A stretch of 64,000 nt of DNA. Source: Epilithonimonas tenax DSM 16811. GTDB taxonomy: Bacteria > Bacteroidota > Bacteroidia > Flavobacteriales > Weeksellaceae. Location: contig NZ_AUAA01000012.1 of assembly GCF_000428485.1 (NCBI RefSeq), positions 1-64,000 on the forward strand. The letters are read 5' to 3'. Both the position numbers and the translations under genes were made by a program. Below are positions 43,107-51,869 of this stretch, piece after piece (within the stretch, counting starts at the first letter, position 1; the number at the start of each line of letters is the position of its first letter). Below the pieces are notes generated by a model that was not told the DNA's origin, ran no database searches, and saw nothing but the letters and a program-made list of their open reading frames with translations.

Positions 43107-44744
43107 TTATTGCTTGATGAATTTGAAGTTTTTGATGCCAGAATCTGTTTTTACAGATAGAACGTACACGCCTGAAGGTAATCGGGAAACGTTGATTTTG
43201 TCCTTGTTGTCAGACATCATCCTTTTGCCGCTAAGATCGAAAATGACCACTTTTTCTATTTTGGTTCTGACATTCAGCAGGTGGATGTCATCTGTTGCTG
43301 GATTTGGATAGATGTTCAGATCTGTAAGCTCTGATGTTCCCAGGGTAGCAAGTGCATCTGCCAATGTGATAGGTTCCCGGAAAAGAGAAAGCTCGAATAA
43401 GCTATTGCCGTCCAAAACGAAATGGCTGTATGCTTCTGCTGTGTATACGGCAAAATCTGTATTTTCCACACGACTGAAGTTGAGGTTTTCTGTGGTTGTG
43501 TTGGTTTTCTGATCCAGGTTTTTGAACCAAGTAAAACTGTAATCTCCGGAAAGGGATTGCTCTAGTTTTGCTGGTTGGCCTACAGCGGCTAATACGGTTT
43601 TGAGATCGTCGTAACGCTGAGGTGAGTAGTTCAGCTCTGTCTGCTCTGCGAAATCTGTTACATAATTGGATAGATCTGCCTTAGAAAAACGGTTGTTGCT
43701 GATGTGCGTAATCTCGGGCAGTTTGTCCGGAAGTTCGCCTGTCAATTGATTGCTGTTTAGATTGAGCATCATCAGTTTTGGCATTCCCAGAAGTGAAGAC
43801 GGGAAATCTCCTGAAATCTGATTGTTGTTCAGGAAGATCTGCTGAAGGTTTTTTAGCGCGGTAAGTGGGGCAAGGTTTCCGGTAATTTTGTTTCTTCCAA
43901 GATTCAGGTTTTGGAGTTTTTGAAGTTGGGAGAGTGGTGCGGGAATCTGAGAAATGAGATTGTTTTCCAAAGACAGCCATTCTAGATTGGTCAGGGTCGA
44001 CAGTCCTGCGGTACTTTGCTCGGTCAAATTATTATTGCTAAGATTAAGGCTTGTAAGTTGGGTGCGTAGAGACACTGGTGTGGGAATCTGAACCAGATTT
44101 GTCCCTGAAAGGGAAAGTGTTTTCAGTTTTGTAAGTCCTGCGATGTTTGCATAAGCATTGGCTGCAAGTGGATTGTTGTCAAGCGTTAAGGTCTCTAGGT
44201 TTGTGAAGGCAGCAATTTTTGCAGGGATAGAGACCAAACCGAGATCTGCAAGATTTAGAATTTTGATACCAGTGAGATTCTGAAGAATGGCGTTGACGTC
44301 CGTAATTGCAAATGTATTCCCACCTAAACCCAAATCTTCCAGATTAGAAAGTCCAGACAGCGAAGTGGTCGGGTCGCCTATCAATCTGTTGTTGCTGAGG
44401 TCTAATTTTGTCAATGAACTTAGTGCAGAAATGCCCATTGCCACTTCCCCAGTCAATTTGTTATTGCTGAGGTCAAGTTTTGTGAGTTTTGAAAGTGAAT
44501 TGATAAAAGTCGGGAAATTACCGCTGAGCGCATTGCCGGAGAGATTCAGTTCTGTGATGACGCCATTTTTTACAACCACACCAAACCAGTTTCTAGGGTC
44601 TTGTTCCAAGTCCCATGGTCTGTTCCAGTTTTCTCCGTCTGTCGCATTGTAAACATTAATCAGTGCGTTTCTTTCTGCATTGGAGATGCTCCATTGTGCG
44701 TGGAAAAAATTCGAAATCAGTAAAAAGAATATAATTTTTTTCAA
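43107..44744 (-). CDS. Leucine-rich-repeat surface protein with T9SS sorting domain
   Basis: 545 aa, signal peptide 1-17 (ends FFHAQ), then an LRR N-cap (ALINVYNATDGENWN) and about 13 leucine-rich repeats (LTKLDLSNNKLTG style, residues 65-370), of the plant-like type common in Bacteroidota. The C-terminal about 75 residues are a T9SS type A domain (LNIYPNPATDDIHLLNV, then SGVYVLSVKT and a Lys-rich end). Expected to be a surface-exposed binding protein. Monocistronic. Confidence 0.88.
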   Translation of the reverse strand: MKKIIFFLLISNFFHAQWSISNAERNALINVYNATDGENWNRPWDLEQDPRNWFGVVVKNGVITELNLSGNALSGNFPTFINSLSKLTKLDLSNNKLTGEVAMGISALSSLTKLDLSNNRLIGDPTTSLSGLSNLEDLGLGGNTFAITDVNAILQNLTGIKILNLADLGLVSIPAKIAAFTNLETLTLDNNPLAANAYANIAGLTKLKTLSLSGTNLVQIPTPVSLRTQLTSLNLSNNNLTEQSTAGLSTLTNLEWLSLENNLISQIPAPLSQLQKLQNLNLGRNKITGNLAPLTALKNLQQIFLNNNQISGDFPSSLLGMPKLMMLNLNSNQLTGELPDKLPEITHISNNRFSKADLSNYVTDFAEQTELNYSPQRYDDLKTVLAAVGQPAKLEQSLSGDYSFTWFKNLDQKTNTTTENLNFSRVENTDFAVYTAEAYSHFVLDGNSLFELSLFREPITLADALATLGTSELTDLNIYPNPATDDIHLLNVRTKIEKVVIFDLSGKRMMSDNKDKINVSRLPSGVYVLSVKTDSGIKNFKFIKQ

Positions 44745-44764
44745 GTGTTTTTAAAATTAAACGA

Positions 44765-44772
44765 CAAATATA
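44765..44772 (-). promoter_or_regulatory. -7 promoter element (TATATTTG) for the LRR gene
   Basis: Matches TAnnTTTG on the minus strand, 20 nt before the ATG. Confidence 0.45.
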
Positions 44773-44876
44773 GCAGATAATCAAATTACTTGATTTGTTT
44801 TTATTTAAAATTAATCATTATTTTAAACTAGAAAAAGTGATTTTCGCAAAACTCCAATAGAAATACCACAAATGAA

Positions 44877-44907
44877 AAAATCCAGCTTTGGTGCAGAGCT
44901 GGATTTT
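44877..44907 (-). terminator. Terminator after dps
   Basis: Stem AAAATCCAGCT / AGCTGGATTTT (11 bp, 9-nt loop). Confidence 0.8.
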
Positions 44908-44927
44908 AAATTTAAGAAATTTGGTTT

Positions 44928-45404
44928 TTATTTTCCAAGGTAAGAATTGTACATCCAAACCTCTTTTTCTTGTTCAGTGATGTAATCGCTCATTTGTGAG
45001 TTGGTTCCCTCGTCGCCGGCTTTGTCTGTGATGTCAAGAAGCTCTCTCTGTAAGTCAATCACCACTTTGAAAGATGCCAAGATGATCTCTACACTTTTAT
45101 TTCCATCACTCACTTCTTTGCTTTCTTTGATGGTAGAAACCTTAAGATAATCTGAGTAGTTGTGGGCTGGTGTTGCACCCAGTGTCAGGATTCTTTCAGC
45201 GATTTCGTCAATTTTTAAGACCAAACTATTGTAGAGCTCTTCGAATTTTGGATGAAGGGTGAAGAATTGATCACCTTTGATATTCCAATGTGAGCCTCTT
45301 GTATTTTGGTAAAAAACAGAATAGTTGGCCAGCAGAATGTTTAGTTTTTCTGAGATGTTTTGGCAATCGGATTCTTGTAGGCCGATCAGGTTTGAATTTT
45401 TCAT
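44928..45404 (-). CDS. dps: Dps-family DNA-protecting ferritin-like protein
   Basis: 158 aa from the ATG at 45404 (MKNSNLIGL); a longer reading from 45479 adds 25 residues overlapping the promoter and was rejected. Shows the Dps ferroxidase motifs: SVFYQNTRGSHWNIKGDQF with the metal-binding His, and KIDEIAERILTLG. Dps dodecamers oxidise iron with hydrogen peroxide and bind DNA in starvation and oxidative stress. Single gene with promoter and terminator. Confidence 0.93.
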   Translation of the reverse strand: MKNSNLIGLQESDCQNISEKLNILLANYSVFYQNTRGSHWNIKGDQFFTLHPKFEELYNSLVLKIDEIAERILTLGATPAHNYSDYLKVSTIKESKEVSDGNKSVEIILASFKVVIDLQRELLDITDKAGDEGTNSQMSDYITEQEKEVWMYNSYLGK

Positions 45405-45476
45405 TATATAAAGTTGATTTGTATTGATATTAAAATGTGGTGGGTGAAGACAGATAACAATTATCAATAATCTTTC

Positions 45477-45484
45477 CAAAACTA
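45477..45484 (-). promoter_or_regulatory. -7 promoter element (TAGTTTTG), probably for dps
   Basis: Matches TAnnTTTG on the minus strand, about 72 nt before the dps ATG. Confidence 0.4.
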
Positions 45485-45590
45485 ATTATTTCACGAAAGA
45501 ATGATGGTGTCAGGAAGATAAAGGACTTATTGAAAAATTCTATTGCTAATTATTTTTGATCTAACTAGTTGTGCATTAAAAAATTATTCA

Positions 45591-45598
45591 TATTTTTG
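45591..45598 (+). promoter_or_regulatory. -7 promoter element (TATTTTTG) of the str operon
   Basis: Matches TAnnTTTG with TTG at 45569-45571 (19-nt spacing), 24 nt before the rpsL ATG. A canonical Bacteroidota housekeeping promoter. Confidence 0.7.
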
Positions 45599-45622
45599 CA
45601 CCCTAAAATAAAAAGCAATTAA

Positions 45623-46036
45623 ATGCCTACTATTCAACAATTAGTTAGAAAAGGAAGAGTCGCACTCACCAAGAAGAGTAAATCGGCTGCCCTTGATTCT
45701 TGTCCACAAAGACGAGGTGTATGTACGAGAGTATATACTACCACTCCTAAGAAACCTAACTCTGCACTTAGAAAAGTTGCAAGGGTAAGACTTTCAAACG
45801 GTAAAGAGATCAACGCCTACATCCCGGGCGAAGGACATAATCTTCAAGAGCACTCGATAGTATTGGTACGCGGCGGAAGGGTGAAAGACCTACCGGGAGT
45901 ACGTTATCATATCGTAAGAGGAGCACTGGACACTGCAGGTGTAAGTGGTAGAACTCAAAGACGATCTAAGTATGGAGCTAAGAGACCAAAACCAGGTCAA
46001 GCTGCAGCTGCACCAGCAAAAGGAAAGAAAAAATAA
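45623..46036 (+). CDS. rpsL: 30S ribosomal protein S12
   Basis: Decoding-centre protein of the small subunit, 137 aa, with a basic extension at the C-terminus (Lys/Ala-rich) compared with the usual 124. The conserved [12 protein letters not shown] segment (Lys43/Lys44) and GRVKDLPGV (Lys88) are the wild-type residues associated with streptomycin sensitivity. First gene of the str operon. Confidence 0.99.
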   Translation: MPTIQQLVRKGRVALTKKSKSAALDSCPQRRGVCTRVYTTTPKKPNSALRKVARVRLSNGKEINAYIPGEGHNLQEHSIVLVRGGRVKDLPGVRYHIVRGALDTAGVSGRTQRRSKYGAKRPKPGQAAAAPAKGKKK

Positions 46037-46059
46037 TCATTAAATAAGGTACAGAAACA

Positions 46060-46536
46060 ATGAGAAAGACAAAAGCGAAAAAAAGACCGTTGTTACCAGA
46101 TCCAAAGTTTAATGATCAATTGGTAACTAGATTTGTAAACAACTTGATGCTAGATGGTAAAAAATCTATCGCATTCAAAATATTCTATGACGCATTAGAC
46201 CTTGTAGAAGCAAAAAAAGGCGAAACTGAAAAGACAGCCCTTGAAATCTGGAAAGATGCATTAACTAACGTTATGCCTCACGTAGAAGTACGTTCTAGAA
46301 GAGTAGGTGGAGCAAACTTTCAGATTCCTATGCCAATCAGAGCAGATAGAAAAATTTCTATGGCAATGAAATGGTTAATCCTTTACTCTAAAAAGAGAAA
46401 TGATAAGTCAATGGCTTTGAAATTGGCTAACGAAGTTGTAGCGGCTTCTAGAGAAGAAGGTGCTGCATACAAGAAAAAATCTGATACTCACAAAATGGCG
46501 GAAGCTAACAAAGCTTTCTCACACTTCAAATTCTAA
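46060..46536 (+). CDS. rpsG: 30S ribosomal protein S7
   Basis: 16S rRNA-binding head protein, 158 aa, normal length. Motifs [16 protein letters not shown] at the start and [21 protein letters not shown] in the centre are typical. In many bacteria S7 represses its own operon; no leader structure was identified here. Confidence 0.99.
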   Translation: MRKTKAKKRPLLPDPKFNDQLVTRFVNNLMLDGKKSIAFKIFYDALDLVEAKKGETEKTALEIWKDALTNVMPHVEVRSRRVGGANFQIPMPIRADRKISMAMKWLILYSKKRNDKSMALKLANEVVAASREEGAAYKKKSDTHKMAEANKAFSHFKF

Positions 46537-46542
46537 TTAGAA

Positions 46543-48660
46543 ATGAGTAGAGATCTTAAATTTACAAGAAATATTGGTATTGCTGCGCACATTGATGCTG
46601 GTAAAACTACCACTACAGAAAGGATTTTATTCTATACTGGAGTAAATCACAAAATTGGTGAGGTTCACGATGGTGCTTCTACAATGGACTGGATGGAGCA
46701 GGAAGCAGAAAGAGGTATCACCATTACTTCTGCTGCAACTACTTGTTCTTGGAATTTCCCAACAGACCAAGGTAAAGTTCTTCCTGACACAAAACCTTAC
46801 CACTTCAACATCATCGATACACCGGGACACGTTGACTTCACAGTAGAAGTAAACAGATCTTTGAGGGTATTAGATGGTTTGGTATTCCTTTTCTCTGCAG
46901 TAGATGGAGTAGAGCCTCAGTCTGAAACAAACTGGAGACTTGCTGACAACTATAAAGTAGCGAGAATGGGATTCGTAAACAAAATGGACCGTCAAGGTGC
47001 TGACTTCCTTAACGTGGTAAACCAGGTTAAGACAATGTTAGGATCTAATGCCGTTCCAATCGTTTTACCAATTGGTGCTGAAGAAGATTTCAAAGGCGTT
47101 GTTGACTTGATCAAAAACAGAGCAATCATCTGGGATGAAGCAGGACAAGGAGCTACTTTCGAAGTAGTGCCAATTCCTGAAGACATGAAGGCTGAAGTTT
47201 TGGAATACAGAGAGAAATTAGTTGAAGCTGTTGCTGACTACGATGATACTTTGATGGAGAAATTCTTCGAAGATCCAGATTCTATCTCAGAAGACGAAAT
47301 CAACGAAGCGCTAAGAAAAGCGACTATCGATCTTTCTATTATCCCAATGACTTGTGGTTCTTCATTCAAAAATAAAGGCGTACAGTTCATGTTGGATGCA
47401 GTATGTAAATACTTGCCTTCTCCATTGGATAAAGATGATATCAAAGGTACAGACCCAAGAACCGATGCTGAAATTTTCAGAAAACCAGACGTTAATGAGC
47501 CTTTCGCGGCTTTGGCATTTAAGATTGCTACCGATCCTTTCGTAGGAAGATTGGCATTCTTCAGAGCTTACTCTGGAAGACTAGATGCAGGTTCTTATAT
47601 CTTGAACACCCGTTCAGGTGATAAAGAAAGAATCTCAAGAATCTATCAGATGCACGCTAACAAGCAAAATCCTGTAGAATATATTGAAGCAGGAGATATT
47701 GGTGCAGCGGTAGGTTTCAAATCGATCAAAACTGGTGATACTATGTGTGACGAGAAAAACCCAATCGTTCTAGAATCGATGGTTTTCCCAGATCCGGTAA
47801 TTGGTATCGCTGTTGAGCCTAAAACTAAAGCTGACCAGGATAAAATGGGTAACGCTCTGGCTAAATTGGCTGAAGAAGATCCTACTTTCACAGTGAGAAC
47901 TGATGAGGCTTCTGGACAAACGATCATTTCTGGTATGGGTGAGCTTCACTTGGATATCATTGTTGACCGTATGAGAAGAGAATTCAAAGTTGAAGTAAAC
48001 CAAGGTCAGCCTCAGGTAGAATACAAAGAAAATCTTACAAAAGTTGCTCAGCACAGAGAAGTTTACAAAAAACAATCTGGTGGTAAAGGTAAATTTGCGG
48101 ATATCGTATTTGAATTAGGACCTGCTGACGAAGGTAAAATTGGTTTAGAATTCGTTAATGAAATCAAAGGTGGTAACGTTCCTAGAGAATTTGTTCCTGC
48201 TATTGAAAAAGGCTTTAAAGCTGCAATGAAAAACGGTCCTTTGGCTGGTTTCGAAGTTGAAGGTATTAAAGTAACTCTTAAAGACGGATCTTTCCACGCG
48301 GTGGATTCTGATGCACTTTCTTTTGAATTAGCTGCAAAATTAGGATTTAAAGAAGCGGGACGTGCTGCTAAGCCAGTAATTATGGAGCCTATTATGAAAT
48401 TGGAGGTTGTAACTCCGGAAGAATATATGGGTAACATCATTGGTGACCTTAACAAGAGAAGAGGTACTATCAGTGGACAAGAAGAAAAGAACGGTGCCGT
48501 TGTTATCAAAGGTTCAGTTCCATTATCTGAAATGTTCGGATATGTTACGACTCTAAGAACACTTTCATCAGGAAGAGCTACCTCTTCTATGGAATTAGAG
48601 AAGTACCAGGCTACTCCTCAAAACGTTGCTGAAGATATCATTGCTAAAGCAAAAGGTTAA
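46543..48660 (+). CDS. fusA: Elongation factor G
   Basis: GTPase that drives translocation, 705 aa. G1 is [10 protein letters not shown] (residues about 15-24), G3 DTPGH, G4 NKMD. The five-domain layout is complete to [13 protein letters not shown]. Codon usage is typical of highly expressed genes. Starts 6 nt after rpsG. Confidence 0.99.
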   Translation: MSRDLKFTRNIGIAAHIDAGKTTTTERILFYTGVNHKIGEVHDGASTMDWMEQEAERGITITSAATTCSWNFPTDQGKVLPDTKPYHFNIIDTPGHVDFTVEVNRSLRVLDGLVFLFSAVDGVEPQSETNWRLADNYKVARMGFVNKMDRQGADFLNVVNQVKTMLGSNAVPIVLPIGAEEDFKGVVDLIKNRAIIWDEAGQGATFEVVPIPEDMKAEVLEYREKLVEAVADYDDTLMEKFFEDPDSISEDEINEALRKATIDLSIIPMTCGSSFKNKGVQFMLDAVCKYLPSPLDKDDIKGTDPRTDAEIFRKPDVNEPFAALAFKIATDPFVGRLAFFRAYSGRLDAGSYILNTRSGDKERISRIYQMHANKQNPVEYIEAGDIGAAVGFKSIKTGDTMCDEKNPIVLESMVFPDPVIGIAVEPKTKADQDKMGNALAKLAEEDPTFTVRTDEASGQTIISGMGELHLDIIVDRMRREFKVEVNQGQPQVEYKENLTKVAQHREVYKKQSGGKGKFADIVFELGPADEGKIGLEFVNEIKGGNVPREFVPAIEKGFKAAMKNGPLAGFEVEGIKVTLKDGSFHAVDSDALSFELAAKLGFKEAGRAAKPVIMEPIMKLEVVTPEEYMGNIIGDLNKRRGTISGQEEKNGAVVIKGSVPLSEMFGYVTTLRTLSSGRATSSMELEKYQATPQNVAEDIIAKAKG

Positions 48661-48677
48661 TTTTTTAAATCAAAGAA

Positions 48678-48983
48678 ATGTCACAAAGAATCAGAATAAA
48701 ACTAAAATCTTACGATTACAACTTGGTAGACAAGTCTGCTGAGAAAATCGTAAAAACGGTAAAGGCTACTGGTGCTGTTGTAAACGGACCAATTCCATTG
48801 CCAACGAATAAGAGAATCTTTACAGTACTAAGATCTCCGCACGTAAACAAGAAAGCAAGAGAGCAGTTCCAATTATCAGCTCACAAGAGATTGATGGATA
48901 TCTACTCTTCTTCTTCTAAAACTGTTGATGCTCTAATGAAATTAGAACTTCCTTCAGGTGTAGACGTAGAAATTAAAGTGTGA
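48678..48983 (+). CDS. rpsJ: 30S ribosomal protein S10
   Basis: Small-subunit protein of 101 aa with the NusG/NusB-binding region common to S10 ([40 protein letters not shown]). It ends the str operon here; in most Bacteroidota rplC follows directly, but in this window 7.2 kb intervene and two hairpins end transcription. Confidence 0.99.
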   Translation: MSQRIRIKLKSYDYNLVDKSAEKIVKTVKATGAVVNGPIPLPTNKRIFTVLRSPHVNKKAREQFQLSAHKRLMDIYSSSSKTVDALMKLELPSGVDVEIKV

Positions 48984-49003
48984 TAATTGAGCCTTTTGGC
49001 TAT

Positions 49004-49075
49004 AAGCTAATAGCAATTAGCTTTACACTTTGCAACTATACTAAATCCGTTCTCGAAAGAGAGCGGATTTTTTTT
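49004..49075 (+). terminator. Tandem hairpins after rpsJ, the second a Rho-independent terminator
   Basis: First hairpin AAGCTAAT-AGCA-ATTAGCTT (49004-49023). Second hairpin at 49043-49070 has arms AAATCCG-TCTC and GAGA-CGGATTT (one wobble pair between) with a GAAA loop and a run of T's, typical of a strong terminator. Confidence 0.85.
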
Positions 49076-49216
49076 GAATAGTATGAAAGGCCTTAACAAA
49101 ACTTGAAAACTGATCAGGTAAATTAATCAAAAGTGCATGTCTGGTAGATAGATTTTATCCGGTTGTTAGTTTTATAATATTTTTCATAAAACAATGTATT
49201 GTTTGTGATAAAATAC

Positions 49217-49224
49217 TACATTTG
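49217..49224 (+). promoter_or_regulatory. -7 promoter element (TACATTTG) for the M12-like protease gene
   Basis: Matches TAnnTTTG, 18 nt before the ATG. Confidence 0.5.
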
Positions 49225-49242
49225 TCGCCTTAAATTAAAAAT

Positions 49243-51471
49243 ATGAATAAAAGATTAACTATTTTACTATTTTTAGGTGGACTATCATTGACGAATGCAC
49301 AATGGATTAAGTCGATACCTAATGTAAAAGTCACCAAAAAAAGTGATAATTCTGTCTATTACAAGTTAGATATCAACGCTATCCGCGGCCAATTGTTGGC
49401 TGCTGATAAAATTGCAAATGCAGCTGGAACTGTCACCGTAGCGATGCCTACAATAGATGGAAAAATTGAAAGATTCGCCGTTAGCAGCTTTCCCGTGATG
49501 GATGAAGCGCTAGCTAAGCAATATCAGCTAGGTTCTTATGTTGGGGTTGGGATAGATGATCCTACAAAATATGTGAGATTTAGTGTAGCGCCCAATGACT
49601 TCCAATCTATGGTAATCAGCAATGGTAAATATGAATTTATTGAGCCAGCAACAGATAACAAAGCCTACTATTCTGTACATGGTAAGACCAGTAGAGATGG
49701 TGCTTTTACTTGTACCACAAAAGAAGAGTTTGCTTCTGTAGAAAGACTGCATCAATTAGGAAAGAACGCAAGTGCAGACAAAGCAGGAAACAAAAAGTTC
49801 CATACGCTTAGATTGGCGATGTCTGTTACCGGAGAATATGGTGCTTATTTCGGCGGTGTTGCTGGAGCGCTTGCACAGATCAACGCAACCATGACAAGAG
49901 TGAACGGTGTTTTTGAGCAGGAGTTCAACCTACACCTGAACGTTGTCAATGCGCCCAATCTCATTTTTACCAACGCTTCTACAGATCCTTACAGTGCAGC
50001 ATCTCAGATGTGTAAATGGAACTATGAGTTGATGAATGTGTTGCACGGAGGCAATTATGGCATTACAGATGCAGATTATGATATCGGACACCTGTTCGGT
50101 AGAAGCGGCGGAGGAGGTAATGCAGGTTGCATTGGCTGTATTGGTAGCAATGATGTAGCATTTACGACCTACAGCGATTGTGGATATTCTTACAACTCTC
50201 CAGACAATTACAAAGGTAGCGGTATTACTTCACCAGGAACTGGTGCGCCTAGCGGAGATGCTTTTGATATTGATTATGTAGCGCATGAGTTGGGGCATCA
50301 GTTAGGAGACAACCATACGTATAGTTATAATGAAGGAACTGGTGTGAATGTTGAACCAGGTTCTGGATCCACGATTATGGGCTATGCCGGCATTACAGGT
50401 GCTAATACAGATGTTCAGGCACATTCAGATCCTTACTTCCACAGTGCGAGCATAGATCAGATACAGGCCAATCTGGCTTCCAAAACAGTAGATGTGGAAA
50501 CCAATATTTCTAATAATCCGCCTGTTGTGACTGCTATGACAGCAACCAATTACACGGTCCCTAAAAGTACAGCGTTTGTATTGACTGCAATAGCTACAGA
50601 TCCGGACGGTGATGCGTTGACTTATTGTTGGGAGGAAATGGATTCCAGCAACATTGCAAACGGAATCGGGATGGCATCAGGAACTGGTGATGGAGCATCT
50701 GCACTAGGTAATACAACTTCAGGAGCCACTTACCGTTCTTATGCTCCAACAACAAACCCCACAAGATATTTTCCAAAATTATCCACAGTGCTTAGTGGTG
50801 TTGTGAAAAATACCGCAGATTTTGAAGCGGCTTCTACTGTTGCAAGAACCACCAAATTCAGAGTAACAGTAAGAGATAACAAAGCAGCAGGACAAGCGCA
50901 GACCGCTTACACTACGCAGACTATTGTTGTAGGATCGGCGGCAGCATTTACTGTAAGCACAACATCTTTATCTGCAGGTACCAATTCTACAGTGACTTGG
51001 GTGCCTTCCGGAACAACCGCTTCTCCCTATAATGTAGCAAATGTTAAAATCGATTTCACGTCAGACAGCGGAGCAACGTGGACTACTTTGGCAGCTTCTG
51101 TTGCTAATAGCGGGACCGCAAGTGTCGCTGTTCCTGTAGCATTAGCCGGTAAAAGCGGACACATCAGAGTATCTGCAATCGGAAATGTTTTCTATGCTGT
51201 AAAAGCTGCTACGGTTGGATCATTAGCAGTGTCTGATGTGCACGGTACCAAAGCAATTCAGATTTTCCCGAATCCGGTAAAAGATGTCCTGAATGTTTCT
51301 AACGTCACTCTGAACTCAAACTACGAGATCTTCAGTGCAGCAGGCCAATTGGTTTCCAAAGGTAATCTTGGAACTGGAAAAGTAACAGTTAATAAGTTAG
51401 CAAAAGGCGTTTATTTCTTAAATGTAGATGACAAAGGAACTGTTGTAAAAACTAAATTTGTAAAAGAATAA
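49243..51471 (+). CDS. Reprolysin-like (M12B) metalloprotease with T9SS sorting domain
   Basis: Secreted zinc protease, 742 aa. Signal peptide 1-19 (ends LTNAQ), a propeptide-like region to about 180, then a metzincin domain with HELGHQLGDNH (His348, His352, His358 as zinc ligands, Glu349 catalytic). A fibronectin/Ig-like beta domain follows (from about 430, VTAMTATNYTVPKSTAF), and the C-terminal 75 residues are a T9SS type A domain (IQIFPNPVKDVLNVSNV). It sits inside the break between rpsJ and rplC and has its own promoter and terminator. Confidence 0.92.
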   Translation: MNKRLTILLFLGGLSLTNAQWIKSIPNVKVTKKSDNSVYYKLDINAIRGQLLAADKIANAAGTVTVAMPTIDGKIERFAVSSFPVMDEALAKQYQLGSYVGVGIDDPTKYVRFSVAPNDFQSMVISNGKYEFIEPATDNKAYYSVHGKTSRDGAFTCTTKEEFASVERLHQLGKNASADKAGNKKFHTLRLAMSVTGEYGAYFGGVAGALAQINATMTRVNGVFEQEFNLHLNVVNAPNLIFTNASTDPYSAASQMCKWNYELMNVLHGGNYGITDADYDIGHLFGRSGGGGNAGCIGCIGSNDVAFTTYSDCGYSYNSPDNYKGSGITSPGTGAPSGDAFDIDYVAHELGHQLGDNHTYSYNEGTGVNVEPGSGSTIMGYAGITGANTDVQAHSDPYFHSASIDQIQANLASKTVDVETNISNNPPVVTAMTATNYTVPKSTAFVLTAIATDPDGDALTYCWEEMDSSNIANGIGMASGTGDGASALGNTTSGATYRSYAPTTNPTRYFPKLSTVLSGVVKNTADFEAASTVARTTKFRVTVRDNKAAGQAQTAYTTQTIVVGSAAAFTVSTTSLSAGTNSTVTWVPSGTTASPYNVANVKIDFTSDSGATWTTLAASVANSGTASVAVPVALAGKSGHIRVSAIGNVFYAVKAATVGSLAVSDVHGTKAIQIFPNPVKDVLNVSNVTLNSNYEIFSAAGQLVSKGNLGTGKVTVNKLAKGVYFLNVDDKGTVVKTKFVKE

Positions 51472-51497
51472 TAGTTCTAAATTTATTTAAAACCAAG

Positions 51498-51530
51498 AGC
51501 CGTTTCAGAATTTCTGAAGCGGCTTTTTTT
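51498..51530 (+). terminator. Terminator after the M12-like protease gene
   Basis: Arms AGCCG-TTCAG and CTGAA-CGGCT around a short loop, then T7. Confidence 0.85.
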
Positions 51531-51531
51531 A

Positions 51532-51817
51532 GGGCTGCGATTTTAAGGCAATCATTTTTTTAATGCTAAAAAAAGTCTGTTGTGTGCTCTTAGATAATTT
51601 GAAATTTTCGAAATTTTTTGCCCTTCGCTGGCGAGACCGGTCCGCTCGTGCTTACAATTTAAAAAAGATACGAGCCAGAGGTTCACATCAGCGGGATTTA
51701 CTTTAGATGATGTACGAAAATTAAAAAGTAAATGTCTTGCTGCCATGAGTGCATTTGGGTTGAGATTACTACGGAATGACCGTAGTATGTTTTAATCTGT
51801 ATAAAGTCATCAAAACC
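51532..51817. other. Intergenic stretch with a possible repeat remnant
   Basis: No gene seen. A GC-richer core (51620-51695) holds CTCGTG / TACGAG arms around an AT loop and words such as GGCGAGACCGG and CGAGCCAGAGG. This is reminiscent of other structured intergenic elements in the window but without a proven match. Confidence 0.35.
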
Positions 51818-51848
51818 AAAAGCCGCCTCAACAACTGAAGCGGCTTTT
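51818..51848 (-). terminator. Terminator after the helical-repeat protein gene
   Basis: Arms AAAAGCCGC and GCGGCTTTT with a 13-nt spacer that can pair partly (TCA/TGA). Serves the minus-strand operon ending at 51870. Confidence 0.75.
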
Positions 51849-51869
51849 GTATTGAAGTGAAAACTAAAA